Positions 54,214-62,982 are shown, numbered from the stretch's first letter. The stretch is 64,000 nucleotides of DNA from Cyanobacteriota bacterium (GCA_026389335.1 JAPLIB010000085.1:57977-121976), one strand, 5' to 3'. Notes: a model not told the origin generated them from the sequence alone. Translations and numbers: made by a program.

Positions 54214-54486
54214 ATGACCTCCATGGATCCCAACAGGGCCTTCAACATCCGCTGCACCCTGAGCTTCGGGGACATTTACGGCCAGATCATGATCTGGATG
54301 GGGGTGATCTTCGCCAGCCTCGCCTCCGGCCTGGCCTTGATGGGAGCCAGCAAACCGATCTTTGCCCTGGTGGGCGTGGGCCTGATCCTCGTGCTCTCGT
54401 TGCCCTTTCTGCTGTTCGCCTTCACCACCACCCTGCTGAACCACATCGCCCTGGTGCCTGACGCAAACGAGCGGCGGACTACTTAG
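54214..54486 (+). CDS. Small two-helix membrane protein, conserved hypothetical
   Basis: The 90-residue product starts ATG 54214 (or 54223). A short polar N-terminus (DPNRAFNIRCTLSFGDIYGQ) precedes two membrane helices (IMIWMGVIFASLASGLALMG, FALVGVGLILVLSLPFLLFAFTTTLL). I do not recognise a named family. Good hydrophobic periodicity and position directly upstream of msrA support coding. Confidence 0.65.
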   Translation: MTSMDPNRAFNIRCTLSFGDIYGQIMIWMGVIFASLASGLALMGASKPIFALVGVGLILVLSLPFLLFAFTTTLLNHIALVPDANERRTT

Positions 54487-54511
54487 GCTCGAAGATCTTT
54501 GCGTTCCTGCC

Positions 54512-55240
54512 TTGTTCGGCCTGTTTCCCAAAGCCGCCACGCCTGAAGCCGGGGCGATGCGCGAGCAACTGCAGGGTGTGGCCCACGCCGTGCTCGGCAC
54601 GGAGATCAGCGCAGCCGCAGCCGAGGGTCAGCAGGAGGCCCTGTTCGGCTGCGGCTGCTTCTGGGGGGCAGAGAAAGGGTTCTGGCGTCTGCCCGGGGTG
54701 GTGACCACCGCCGTCGGCTACGCCGGTGGCGCCAGCGAGAACCCCAGCTATGACCAGGTCTGCGGCGGCCGTACGGGCCACGCTGAGGTGGTGCGGGTGG
54801 TCTGGGACAGCCAGCGACTGCATTTCAGCGATCTGTTGAAACTGTTCTGGGAATGTCACGACCCCACCCAGGGCAATCGCCAGGGCAACGATCGCGGCAG
54901 CCAGTACCGCTCGGCGATCTTCGTCGACGATGCGAGCCTGCTGCAGCTGGCCGAGGCGAGTCGCCTCAGCTACGCAGCCGGGCTGGCCGCGAAGGGATTC
55001 CCGGCCATCACCACCGAGATCGCCAGCGACATACCCCTGTTTTATGCCGAGGCGTACCACCAGCAGTACCTGGCCAAACCGGGATGCCGGCCTTACTGTT
55101 CCGCCCAGCCGACTGGAGCCACCCTGGCTGATTTTCCAGGCGCCGATTACCGCTTACCGCCCTCCGTATGGACTGCCTATGACTGGTCCGTGCCCCATTG
55201 CGTTCTGCGCGGCGACAACACGCCGATCGTGCTCCCCTGA
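54512..55240 (+). CDS. msrA: Peptide methionine sulfoxide reductase A
   Basis: The 242-residue product starts at TTG 54512. The active site is GCGCFWGAEKGFW (GCFWG with catalytic Cys), followed by GYAGGASENPSYDQVCGGRTGHAEVVRVVWD and HDPTQGNRQGNDRGSQYRSAIF. The C-terminus has cysteines at PGCRPYCSA, possible resolving residues. An N-terminal ~45-residue extension precedes the domain. It reduces methionine-S-sulfoxide in oxidised proteins. Confidence 0.95.
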   Translation: MFGLFPKAATPEAGAMREQLQGVAHAVLGTEISAAAAEGQQEALFGCGCFWGAEKGFWRLPGVVTTAVGYAGGASENPSYDQVCGGRTGHAEVVRVVWDSQRLHFSDLLKLFWECHDPTQGNRQGNDRGSQYRSAIFVDDASLLQLAEASRLSYAAGLAAKGFPAITTEIASDIPLFYAEAYHQQYLAKPGCRPYCSAQPTGATLADFPGADYRLPPSVWTAYDWSVPHCVLRGDNTPIVLP

Positions 55241-55258
55241 GTGCTAGCGCCGTTTCCC

Positions 55259-55594
55259 ATGGCCCCGATCAGCTCGCGTCTGGCTCTGTGCACCTGCTTG
55301 CTGCTGGCCCCACTGGCCAGCCCTGGGCAGGCGATGCAATCCCCCTGGTGGGAAAACTATGACCAGAAGGAACGCTTCGTCTGCCCCGATCGCGGTGCCT
55401 TGGTGTTGGAACGCAATGAGTCCCAGGCCTCCCTGATCAGTGGCCGCTCCAGCTCAATCCTGTTCCGCGAAGCCAGCGATAACCCCGGCCTCATCTATGG
55501 CAACGGGACCCTGCGGGTGATCCTGCGCGGCGACGAACTCACCCTGGAGCAACTGCCCCAGCGCCTCATCTGCCTGCGTACCGAAGACGTATGA
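55259..55594 (+). CDS. Exported small protein, MliC-like (lysozyme-inhibitor fold) candidate
   Basis: From ATG 55259 the product is 111 residues with a signal peptide (LALCTCLLLAPLASPGQA). The mature part, RFVCPDRGALVLERN, LISGRSSSILFREAS and LRGDELTLEQLPQRLICL, has the beta-rich, two-cysteine pattern of MliC/PliC domains (YxC ... G...LxG...L...C). The match is by eye and moderate. It is followed by overlap of its stop with the next ORF's ATG. Confidence 0.6.
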   Translation: MAPISSRLALCTCLLLAPLASPGQAMQSPWWENYDQKERFVCPDRGALVLERNESQASLISGRSSSILFREASDNPGLIYGNGTLRVILRGDELTLEQLPQRLICLRTEDV

Positions 55595-55755
55595 CTCCCT
55601 TGTCCGATCGTGTTGTGATCGTGGCTTTGATCGCCACGGTGGCCCTGGTGTTTGCCCTGGTGTTCTGGACCGTGAGGCTCCATCCCGCCCCGGATCAACA
55701 GCTCCAGTGGCGCCAGGGTCCCGCCCGCCTCCAGCCAGGCGGATCCACGATCTGA
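55591..55755 (+). CDS. 54-residue single-pass membrane protein
   Basis: This ORF is shorter than the track cutoff. ATG 55591 overlaps the preceding stop (ATGA) and its own stop overlaps the next ATG (TGATG), so it is translationally linked on both sides. It encodes a short polar start, one membrane helix (VVIVALIATVALVFALVFWTV) and a polar tail of ~25 residues. The function is unknown, but the double overlap strongly suggests a real gene. Confidence 0.65.
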   Translation: MTPLSDRVVIVALIATVALVFALVFWTVRLHPAPDQQLQWRQGPARLQPGGSTI

Positions 55756-56144
55756 TGACCAACGCGCTGCCGCCAACCGAGCCGTTGGACCAACCGGAAC
55801 TGCCGGCGGATTCTGATCCGCCGCCGCACCGTCATCCTCCCCGCCAGCTCCATCCCTTGCCGCGGGGGCTGGTGGAGCTCTACGGCCTGCTGGCTGTGCT
55901 GTTCGTGCTTGTACCCGAATGGATGGCCGGCAGCGCCCTGTTCGGCTTCCGCGATGGCCGCGAGGGGTCCAATCTGCCGGCACCCTCGGGCGCCTGGCGG
56001 CGGCTGCCGGAGCTGCGGCTGGCGGCGATGGACACGGCCCAGCTGCGCCGGCTGGCGCAGCAACAACGCTTGGCTGGCTACGGCCGACTGAACCGGGAGC
56101 AACTCACGAGCAAGCTGCTGAAACGGCTGAAACGGCTGGCCTGA
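55755..56144 (+). CDS. Membrane protein with C-terminal SAP/Rho-N-like helical motif
   Basis: From ATG 55755 the product is 129 residues. A Pro/Asp/His-rich N-terminus (~35 residues) precedes one membrane segment (VELYGLLAVLFVLVPEWM). The C-terminal LRLAAMDTAQLRRLAQQQRLAGYGRLNREQLTSKLLKRL resembles the helix-extended-helix SAP/Rho-N motif (LRxLAxxxxLxGYxRxxKxxLI). The role is unknown. It closes the run 54.2-56.1 kb of small coupled genes. Confidence 0.65.
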   Translation: MTNALPPTEPLDQPELPADSDPPPHRHPPRQLHPLPRGLVELYGLLAVLFVLVPEWMAGSALFGFRDGREGSNLPAPSGAWRRLPELRLAAMDTAQLRRLAQQQRLAGYGRLNREQLTSKLLKRLKRLA

Positions 56145-56177
56145 GGGGGCAAGGTCGCTGTGATAACTTCAGGGCGC

Positions 56178-56251
56178 CGGGGCGTAGCGCAGCTTGGTAG
56201 CGCACCACTTTGGGGTAGTGGGGGTCGCAGGTTCAAATCCTGTCGCTCCGA
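56178..56251 (+). tRNA. tRNA-Pro (anticodon GGG)
   Basis: A full cloverleaf can be drawn. The acceptor CGGGGCG pairs with CGCTCCG (one G-T pair), the D arm is GCGC...GCGC, the anticodon stem is CCACT/AGTGG with loop TTGGGGT (anticodon GGG at positions 34-36), and the T arm is GCAGG-TTCAAAT-CCTGT. The discriminator is A and CCA is not encoded. It reads CCC/CCU codons, which are abundant here. Confidence 0.92.
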
Positions 56252-56281
56252 TTCAGTTCCAGCCTTGAACCCCAGTCAGAG

Positions 56282-56309
56282 AGCCGCTTCTTCCCAGAGG
56301 CGGCTTTTC
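56282..56309 (+). terminator. Rho-independent terminator after tRNA-Pro
   Basis: AGCCGCTT and AGGCGGCT form an 8-bp stem (one G-T pair) around CTTCCCAG, followed by TTT-C-T, 30 bp downstream of the tRNA. Confidence 0.75.
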
Positions 56310-56593
56310 TGTTGGGGCGCTTATTGGTCATGCTTGGACCTGAGTTTGCGGCAGCAGCAGTCTGAACGGGGATGACTGCAACGAAGCCGCCAACTCAGCT
56401 CGGCCATCCAGCCCAGGCAGCACGGATTTGTCCCTGCCGTTGAGCAAAGGCTGACCTGGCCAAATCCCTCCCATGGTTGGGGTTGCGTCTGACGGAGTAA
56501 CGGTGCAGCAAGCGACCGGGACAGTAGAAAAACCAGGCGTGGGTTGGGCGGGAGAAAGCAAACCACTAGCCTGGGAGCCACTCTCCAGTTTTG

Positions 56594-58741
56594 ATGCCCC
56601 GCTACGCCTGCGTCGAACAGCACTCCGAGGAAGACTGCGGGGCGGCCTGTCTGGCCACGGTGGCCCGCCAATACGGCAAGCGACTGCCACTTTCAAGAAT
56701 TCGCGAGCTGGTGGGCACCGGCCAGGACGGCACCACTTTGCTGGGTCTGCGGCGGGGAGCCGATGCCCTCGGCTTCCAGGCCCGCGCCGTTCGGGCCAAT
56801 GCCCAACTGCTCGAGCAACTTGAGGCGATCCCCCTGCCGGCCATCTGCCACTGGAATGGCAATCACTGGGTGGTGCTGCATGGGCGCCGTGGACGCCAAT
56901 GGGTGATTGCTGATCCGGCCGTGGGCGTGCGCTTCCTCAGCCGGGAGCAACTGCTCCAAAATTGGACTAACGGCGTGATGCTGTTGCTCCAGCCCGACCA
57001 GGAGCGACTGGAGGAGCAACAGGAGGCGCCTCGCAATTCCTTTGGACGCTTTCTGCAGCAGGTGCTGCCCTATCGGGGGCTGGTGCTTCAGGTGCTGGCC
57101 ATCAACGCTGTGATTGGCCTGCTGGCGCTCACCACGCCGTTGCTGATGCAGTTCCTCACGGATGATGTCTTGGTGAGGAGGGATAGTCAACTGCTCGCCA
57201 GCCTGGGCCTGGGCATGTTGCTGCTCTTTGTCTTTCGGGCCCTGATGGAGCTCATCCAGGGACAACTGGTGAGCCATTTCTCACAGCGCCTGCTGCTGGC
57301 GACTGTGATGCAGTACGGACACAAGCTACTGCGATTGCCGATTGCCTGGTTCGATAGTCACCGTAGCGGCGAGGTGGTGAGCCGTATCGGTGATGTCTCC
57401 CGCATTAATCAGATTGTGGGACAATTGGTGATCAGCCTGCCCAGCTCCCTGTTCATCGCCGTGATTTCGCTGATGGTGATGCTGCAGTACAGCCAGGCGC
57501 TCACCGTCGCCTCACTCCTGGCGTTTGGCGTGGTCAGTGTTGTGGGTCTGATGTATGTGCCGTCCCTGCAGCAGATGACACGCCGCATGATCGTCGAATC
57601 GGCCGACAACCAGGGGTTTTTGGTGGAAACGGTTCGCGGTGCTCGCGTGCTCAAGACGACGGAAGCTCTACCCCAGGCCTGGGAGGAGTACCAGAGCAAT
57701 TTCGGCCGTATTTCCAATCTTTCCTGGCGCATGCAACGGCTGGGACTGTTCAGCTCGACCACTAATAGTCTGCTGTCAAACCTCACCACCCTGGGCTTGC
57801 TTTGGTATGGCAGCAGTTTCGTTATCGCTGGCCAACTGAGCATTGGCCAGCTGCTCGCCTTCAACGGTTTCAGCATCAATGTGCTTGGATTTTTAGAAAC
57901 CTTGATCGGCTTCACCGACGAGTTCATCACTGCTCAGGTGGTGTTTCGTCGGCTCGCCGAGGTGCTGGATGCTGATGTTGAGGATGCCGGTGCGGCCCAG
58001 AAGCCTGCGGTGCTGCTACCCCGCGGTTGCTCGTTGAGCTGCAACCATGTGAGCTTTCACCACCCTGGCAGGGTGGAGTTGATGAACGATCTCTGCCTGA
58101 CGATTCCAGGTGGGCGTTGCACAGCGCTGATCGGAGAATCGGGCTGCGGCAAGAGCACGCTGGTGAAGATGCTTGCCGGCCTCTACTTTCCCCAGGCCGG
58201 CACCATCCATTACGGCCCCTACGGGCTCCGGGATCTGTCGTTGGAATGCCTGCGGCAGCAGGTGGCCTTGGTGCCCCAGGAGGCAGAATTCTTCAATCGC
58301 TCCATCCTGGCTAACTTCCGTTTTGCCTATCCAGGCATGGACTTTGAGGCCGTGGTGGCTGCCTGTCAGCTCGCCATGGCCGATGACTTCATTCGCGACC
58401 TACCGGATGGCTACCAGACCGTGCTCGGAGAATTCGGTGCCAATCTTTCCGGAGGCCAGAGGCAGCGCCTGGCGATCGCCCGCGCTCTGGTGAGTGATCC
58501 AGAGGTGCTGCTGCTGGATGAGTCCACTGCTGCCCTTGATCCGGTGATGGAGCAACGGCTGCTGGATCGACTGCTGGCCCATCGCTCCTCGCGGACCACC
58601 TTGATGGTGAGCCATCGACCCAGCGTGATCATTCGCTGCGACTGGGTGGTGCTACTGCGAAACGGGCGCGTGGCTTTCCAGGGAGTGCCTGGGGAGATGG
58701 GCAAGGTCGCCGATCTCGTTCCTTACCTGCCCGCCGCATGA
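56594..58741 (+). CDS. Peptidase-containing ABC exporter (PCAT; C39 peptidase-membrane-ATPase)
   Basis: Start ATG 56594 gives 715 residues. Residues 1-~135 are a C39 peptidase with an intact active site: Cys15 in EEDCGAAC, His91 in GNHWVVLHG, Asp107 in IADPAVG. Six membrane helices follow (~160-440), then the ATPase: Walker A GESGCGKST (Lys520), LSGGQRQR, VLLLDESTAALD and MVSHRPS. PCATs cut double-glycine leaders and export the cargo, as in bacteriocin and cyanobacterial Nif11/prochlorosin systems. It is coupled to the HlyD gene. No stand-alone precursor peptide is adjacent; the only Gly-Gly leader seen is on the glycosyltransferase at 60959-62887. Confidence 0.93.
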   Translation: MPRYACVEQHSEEDCGAACLATVARQYGKRLPLSRIRELVGTGQDGTTLLGLRRGADALGFQARAVRANAQLLEQLEAIPLPAICHWNGNHWVVLHGRRGRQWVIADPAVGVRFLSREQLLQNWTNGVMLLLQPDQERLEEQQEAPRNSFGRFLQQVLPYRGLVLQVLAINAVIGLLALTTPLLMQFLTDDVLVRRDSQLLASLGLGMLLLFVFRALMELIQGQLVSHFSQRLLLATVMQYGHKLLRLPIAWFDSHRSGEVVSRIGDVSRINQIVGQLVISLPSSLFIAVISLMVMLQYSQALTVASLLAFGVVSVVGLMYVPSLQQMTRRMIVESADNQGFLVETVRGARVLKTTEALPQAWEEYQSNFGRISNLSWRMQRLGLFSSTTNSLLSNLTTLGLLWYGSSFVIAGQLSIGQLLAFNGFSINVLGFLETLIGFTDEFITAQVVFRRLAEVLDADVEDAGAAQKPAVLLPRGCSLSCNHVSFHHPGRVELMNDLCLTIPGGRCTALIGESGCGKSTLVKMLAGLYFPQAGTIHYGPYGLRDLSLECLRQQVALVPQEAEFFNRSILANFRFAYPGMDFEAVVAACQLAMADDFIRDLPDGYQTVLGEFGANLSGGQRQRLAIARALVSDPEVLLLDESTAALDPVMEQRLLDRLLAHRSSRTTLMVSHRPSVIIRCDWVVLLRNGRVAFQGVPGEMGKVADLVPYLPAA

Positions 58742-59961
58742 CCGATCCCGCCCTGCCCATCGACCCTGAATCTGCCGCCGCCAAGCCAGCGCCCCTGGCC
58801 GCTCGCGAGCAGGCAGCGGCGGGACCGCTCGGATTTGCCGCTGGAGATCTCATCCCAATCCAGGAGGCGACTCTGGATGATTTCCTGCCCCCATTGAGCC
58901 CGTTGTTGCGCTGGGCAGGTGTGCTGATGGTCGCCAGCTTCCTGGGCAGCGTGGGGCTGATGGCGATCTGGCCGTACCGCGTTGTGGTTCGGGGCCAGGG
59001 CAGCCTGAGGCCCCAGGGCGAAACCACGGTGATCAATGCCCCCTTCTCCGGCCGGGTGCAACGCATCGCCGTGCGACCGGATCAGATGTTGAGCAGGGGT
59101 CAATTGCTGGCCGAACTTGATCCAATTGATCTGCTGGGCCGCCGCAATCAGCTCAAGGAGAGCCAGGTTGCCCTGACCCGGCAGGCTGAGGCGCTGCGGC
59201 TTGAGGCCGGCTCCAAGGCCAGGGAAACACGTCTGGACGTGGGCAAGAACCAGGCGGCCTTACAACTGGCCGAGTCCGAATACCGCCGCTATCAACAATT
59301 GGTGTCCTCCGGAGCGGCCTCCCGCTCCCAACTCGATGAAAAGCTGGCATCGTTCCAGGTGGCCAGCCGGGAACTGGCCAAGGCCCGGGAGGCTATCGAT
59401 GCCCAAACCATGCGCAGCCGCGCTGAACTGGCCCAGCAGAGCCGGCAACTGGCGGACGCCAGAGCGGAGCTGGGCCAGGTCGGCAGGGAGCTGGGACGCA
59501 CCGCCCTGCGGAGTCCGGTGGCCGGGGTGGTGCTGTCTCTGGGTCTGCGCAATCCACAGCAGATCGTCGCGACAGGCCAGGAACTGATGCGTATCGCCCC
59601 CAGCCATGGGGCCCTGGAAGTCAAGGTGATTGTGCCGGGAGAGAAGATCGACGCCGTGCAAAAGGGTCAGCGAGCTGATCTCCGCATCAGTGCCTGCCCC
59701 TATCCAGACTTCGGCACAATGCGGGCCCAGGTTGTCTCAATTGCACCCGATTCAGTGCGCGCGCCCCAGCCGGCTGGGGACGCGACGACTGCTGGCCGGG
59801 GCTATGAGGTGACGCTGGTGCCGGCACAGCAGCAGATGCGGGTCCGTGGTCGCAGCTGCCAACTGCGACAGGGTATGGATCTCAGCGCGGACATCACCAC
59901 CCGCAAGGAAACGGTGCTGCGGTTCCTGCTGCGCCAGGCCCGGCTCACGGTCGGCCTCTGA
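58738..59961 (+). CDS. HlyD-family membrane fusion protein
   Basis: The 407-residue product begins with the ATG inside the PCAT stop (ATGA). A cytoplasmic N-terminus of ~55 residues and one membrane helix (LLRWAGVLMVASFLGSVGLMAIW) lead to a biotinyl-lipoyl half-motif (INAPFSGRVQRIAVRPDQMLSRGQLLAELDP), a long coiled coil (~135-265) and the second lipoyl half (TALRSPVAGVVLSLGLRNPQQIVATGQEL) with a beta-barrel domain. It links the PCAT to an outer-membrane TolC channel, which is not in the window. Confidence 0.92.
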   Translation: MTDPALPIDPESAAAKPAPLAAREQAAAGPLGFAAGDLIPIQEATLDDFLPPLSPLLRWAGVLMVASFLGSVGLMAIWPYRVVVRGQGSLRPQGETTVINAPFSGRVQRIAVRPDQMLSRGQLLAELDPIDLLGRRNQLKESQVALTRQAEALRLEAGSKARETRLDVGKNQAALQLAESEYRRYQQLVSSGAASRSQLDEKLASFQVASRELAKAREAIDAQTMRSRAELAQQSRQLADARAELGQVGRELGRTALRSPVAGVVLSLGLRNPQQIVATGQELMRIAPSHGALEVKVIVPGEKIDAVQKGQRADLRISACPYPDFGTMRAQVVSIAPDSVRAPQPAGDATTAGRGYEVTLVPAQQQMRVRGRSCQLRQGMDLSADITTRKETVLRFLLRQARLTVGL

Positions 59962-60015
59962 ACCCCAGGAGCGGCAGGCTGGCCTGGAACGCTGAGGTGG
60001 CTCGGAACGGTGCCG

Positions 60016-60155
60016 CAAACTGCTGAGACAAGATGCTGAGACAAACTGCTGAGGCAAACTGCTGAGGCAAAGCCCTGAAGCAAAGCCCTGAAGCAAACCG
60101 GTGAAGTAAAAACAGTGAACTTCAAACAGTGAACTAAAATGGTGAAATCAAACGG
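60016..60155. repeat. Phased 13-14-bp degenerate tandem repeat
   Basis: Seven 13-mers run in register: CAAACTGCTGAGA, CAAGATGCTGAGA, CAAACTGCTGAGG (twice), CAAAGCCCTGAAG (twice) and CAAACCGGTGAAG. About three 14-mers (for example TTCAAACAGTGAAC) follow. The array fills most of the gap between the HlyD and methyltransferase genes. Confidence 0.8.
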
Positions 60156-60197
60156 CAAGCCGGAGTCTGGACACTTAGCTTGGTACAAGGTTGACCG

Positions 60198-60920
60198 ATG
60201 ACAATGATGGATGCATTAACGCGACTTGGCGAACCTTTTCTGGGCGATCTGCAATCGCTCTATGCCAATCAACCCCAGACAGGCCTCGATGGCAAGAGCT
60301 ACGCTATCGATGCGTCAACAAGGATCTCCGTTGAGGAGGGATTATTTCTGCATGACAGCTGTCGCAACGCCGCGATGACGGCCACGTTGGAAGTTGGCAT
60401 GGGCTATGGATTCAGTACCACCTTTTTGCTGGCTGCCCTGGATGCCAATGGTGGCGGTCGCCACATTGCCATAGATCCCTATCAGCACAGCGACTGGGAT
60501 GGCATTGGTGAAAGTCGTATGGCCTCACTGCTGCCGCGCACACAGAATCTGAAACATCACGATTTCACCCTGATTCACGATCGCTCCGACCATGCCGCAA
60601 TTGACCTGGAACGCAGCGGAGCAAGTTTCGATCTACTGTTCATCGATGGCTATCATCGTTTCGATGATGTGCTGATTGATGTTTATCTATTGACTAGATT
60701 ATGCCGCCCCGATGGCCTGATTGTATTGCACGATCTGTGGCTTCCCAGCGTGCAGGCTGTGCAATCATTTCTCTGTCACAATCGCCCTGATCTGCAGCCC
60801 ATCCCGACGAGTTGCACCAATCTGGCGGTCTTCCGTCGCCGTGATACAGACCAACGCAACTGGGATCATTTTGTGCCTTTCCCGATGGCATTCGAGATCG
60901 AGATGGCCAGCGAGAGCTGA
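60198..60920 (+). CDS. Class I SAM-dependent methyltransferase (Methyltransf_24 type)
   Basis: The 240-residue product starts ATG 60198 (a second Met is at codon 3). The SAM-binding motif is LEVGMGYGFSTTFLLAAL; IAIDPYQ follows, then DLLFIDGYHRFDDVLIDVYLLTRLCRPDGLIVLHD, typical of Methyltransf_24 proteins found in glycan and natural-product clusters. The DNA is more AT-rich than the flanking housekeeping genes. It may modify the glycan or cargo handled by the cassette; that is inference. It is convergent with the Nif11-glycosyltransferase gene. Confidence 0.85.
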   Translation: MTMMDALTRLGEPFLGDLQSLYANQPQTGLDGKSYAIDASTRISVEEGLFLHDSCRNAAMTATLEVGMGYGFSTTFLLAALDANGGGRHIAIDPYQHSDWDGIGESRMASLLPRTQNLKHHDFTLIHDRSDHAAIDLERSGASFDLLFIDGYHRFDDVLIDVYLLTRLCRPDGLIVLHDLWLPSVQAVQSFLCHNRPDLQPIPTSCTNLAVFRRRDTDQRNWDHFVPFPMAFEIEMASES

Positions 60921-60958
60921 AGCGACGCGTCCGAGCCGGCTCTCGCCGCCGGGCCGGA

Positions 60959-62887
60959 TCAAGCGGCCGGCAGCCAGTCGATCTGGCCGAGCTTGGCCAA
61001 CCACACCAGGCTCAGCCAGAGCTGGTGGCGGCGGCTTTCGGGAAAACTGGCCAGCAGCTGCTCGACGCTGTGATCAGCCCCATCCGCCAGAAGGTCGAGC
61101 AAGGCGCCATTCTCCTGCCCCGTTCCGCGCAGGCCCTGGAAGAAGTGATCCAAGGCCACCGAAGGTTGATCTGTGCCGGAGGGGGTGGTGAGCACCCGGC
61201 GCACCATCAGCTGGGGATCCAGCGTGGCCGTGGCGAAATGGGCGAAATCATGGAATGGATCGCCACGCAACGGCCGCCGCTGGCGTCTGGCCACCAACGC
61301 ATCTGCCGCAGCCGCACCGTGGCGGCGCCGTTCGCTGAGATGATCAAACAATTCCAGATACTGGGAGACGATCCGGGACCAGTCGAACTGCTCTTGAGCA
61401 CGCCGGCGACCGGCCGTGCCCATGGCAGTCCGCAGACTGGGAGAACGGATCAACTGCAACAGGGCCTCGGTGGTGCGACCGATATGAACGGCCATATGTT
61501 GAGCCACCGAGCCCATATAGAACGGCCAATCCAGAATCTCCAGGGCTTCGAGATTGGCCAGCATTGAACCCTGGGGTACGGGCCCGGGGCCCAGGGTCGG
61601 GATCAGGAAACCATCAATACCATCGCGCACGATCAAGCGGTAACCATCCCAATCGCTGAGCACCACCGGGACCCCTGCCGCCATCGCCTCCAGCGGAGCC
61701 TGGCCGAAGGTTTCCAGAATCGTGTCGGAAAGGAGCAAGAAGATGTCAGCGCCGGCCCAGCACTCCGCCACCAGGTCCGGATCATTGCCATCGAGAATCA
61801 GCACGTTCACATCCGGGGCACAGAGGCGCGCCGCGTCCCGGTAGCGGGTTTCATCGTCTTCGCCAAGCGGAAACCAGCCAGCCATCACGAAGTGCAGACG
61901 AAGGTTCGGACGTTCTGCCGCCGAAACCTGAGCCGCAGCCTGTAAAGCCCGCAGCATCGCCTGCGGAAAGGCCTTGTCAAAACAGGACAGGCGCCCGAGG
62001 TGGAACACCATCACATCGCCGTCCTCGATGGCATGGCTCTGGCGGAACCGGCGACGCGCCTCGGCATCGCCACCTTGGGCAGCCAGCCGCTCGGCATCCA
62101 CGCCCAGGGGAATCATGGGCAGCTGGGGCCGCGTCAACCGCTGCAGGCCGAGGCGTTGGCGCAGATCGTCCTCCCAGTCATCGAGGTTGGCCACCACCGC
62201 TGCGTGCAGGCTCGGGGAGGTGCAGATGAGCGCATCCCACTCCTGCAGCGGAGCCAGCAGGGAGGCGAGCATTTTCTCGCGATGTACGGGAGAGGCAAAG
62301 GCAAAGATCGAACCGACGATGCTGTAGGCCTGTCCATGGCCAGCCTGCTGACGGATCCAGGCCAGATCGCTGAGATAGGGCTGGCCGGAGAGCAACATGC
62401 CAGTCTGCGCGGCAATGCCACTGTTCAGCACTGATCCCACGGTGATGGCACAGCCGCTCGAGCCGTTCGGCAGGAATTCCCGCTGCAGGGCCTGGCTGGA
62501 GAGGGGCTGGTGACCGAGAACATCAATCTGCCGGTAGCCGCCATGGCTGGCCAGGGCCCTGAAGGCCCCAGCATTGGCGATTAGGCGGCCGTAGGGATTT
62601 GGGGGCGGCGCGATGGTGCCGGATGGCAAATAGATCGCCAACCGATCGCGCACCGCCACAGAACGACCGACCCCACCGATGACGGCATCCAGGTCTTGCT
62701 CATCGAAATCGTCAGCTAGCGGCGCGCCGATCCGAAAATCGCGGAGCTCTTCAGCGCTGAGTGCAAAACCGGCGCCATTGGCAATGGCAGCCGCCTGCTC
62801 CGGGTTGGTGGCCTGCTCGAGCGCACTGCGCAATTCTGGTGTGGCCTCCACCGCCACGATGAAATCCAGCAGCGTGTCGGAGGGCAT
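60959..62887 (-). CDS. GT4-like glycosyltransferase with N-terminal Nif11-type leader ending in Gly-Gly
   Basis: Start ATG 62887 gives 642 residues (TTG 62914 is an alternative). Residues 1-72 match a Nif11-type leader: LLDFIVAVEATPELRSALEQA, AAIANGAGFALSAEEL, then DEQDLDAVIGG, with Gly71-Gly72 at the canonical cleavage position. After that come a GT-B glycosyltransferase (LAIYLPSGTIAPPPNPYGR) and a GT4 C-terminal half with MVFHLGRLSCFDKAFP and the E-x7-E motif ETFGQAPLE (Glu392, Glu400). About 150 helical residues follow. Nif11 leaders normally precede small RiPP cores; here the cargo is a whole enzyme. The C39 transporter 2.2 kb away is a plausible processing exporter. Confidence 0.85.
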   Translation of the reverse strand: MPSDTLLDFIVAVEATPELRSALEQATNPEQAAAIANGAGFALSAEELRDFRIGAPLADDFDEQDLDAVIGGVGRSVAVRDRLAIYLPSGTIAPPPNPYGRLIANAGAFRALASHGGYRQIDVLGHQPLSSQALQREFLPNGSSGCAITVGSVLNSGIAAQTGMLLSGQPYLSDLAWIRQQAGHGQAYSIVGSIFAFASPVHREKMLASLLAPLQEWDALICTSPSLHAAVVANLDDWEDDLRQRLGLQRLTRPQLPMIPLGVDAERLAAQGGDAEARRRFRQSHAIEDGDVMVFHLGRLSCFDKAFPQAMLRALQAAAQVSAAERPNLRLHFVMAGWFPLGEDDETRYRDAARLCAPDVNVLILDGNDPDLVAECWAGADIFLLLSDTILETFGQAPLEAMAAGVPVVLSDWDGYRLIVRDGIDGFLIPTLGPGPVPQGSMLANLEALEILDWPFYMGSVAQHMAVHIGRTTEALLQLIRSPSLRTAMGTAGRRRAQEQFDWSRIVSQYLELFDHLSERRRHGAAAADALVARRQRRPLRGDPFHDFAHFATATLDPQLMVRRVLTTPSGTDQPSVALDHFFQGLRGTGQENGALLDLLADGADHSVEQLLASFPESRRHQLWLSLVWLAKLGQIDWLPAA

Positions 62888-62982
62888 CGATGGCTCGGGT
62901 ACGTTTGGAAGCAAGCGTAGGCAGGCGCAGATAAGCCTTCACACCTGCCTTCAGAATGGTGGCTCGCTCACCACCATGTTGG

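Noticed and set aside
56328-56696. Minus-strand ORFs upstream of the PCAT as a precursor peptide
   Set aside because: They overlap the PCAT start, show no leader or Gly-Gly motif, and look like shadow frames.
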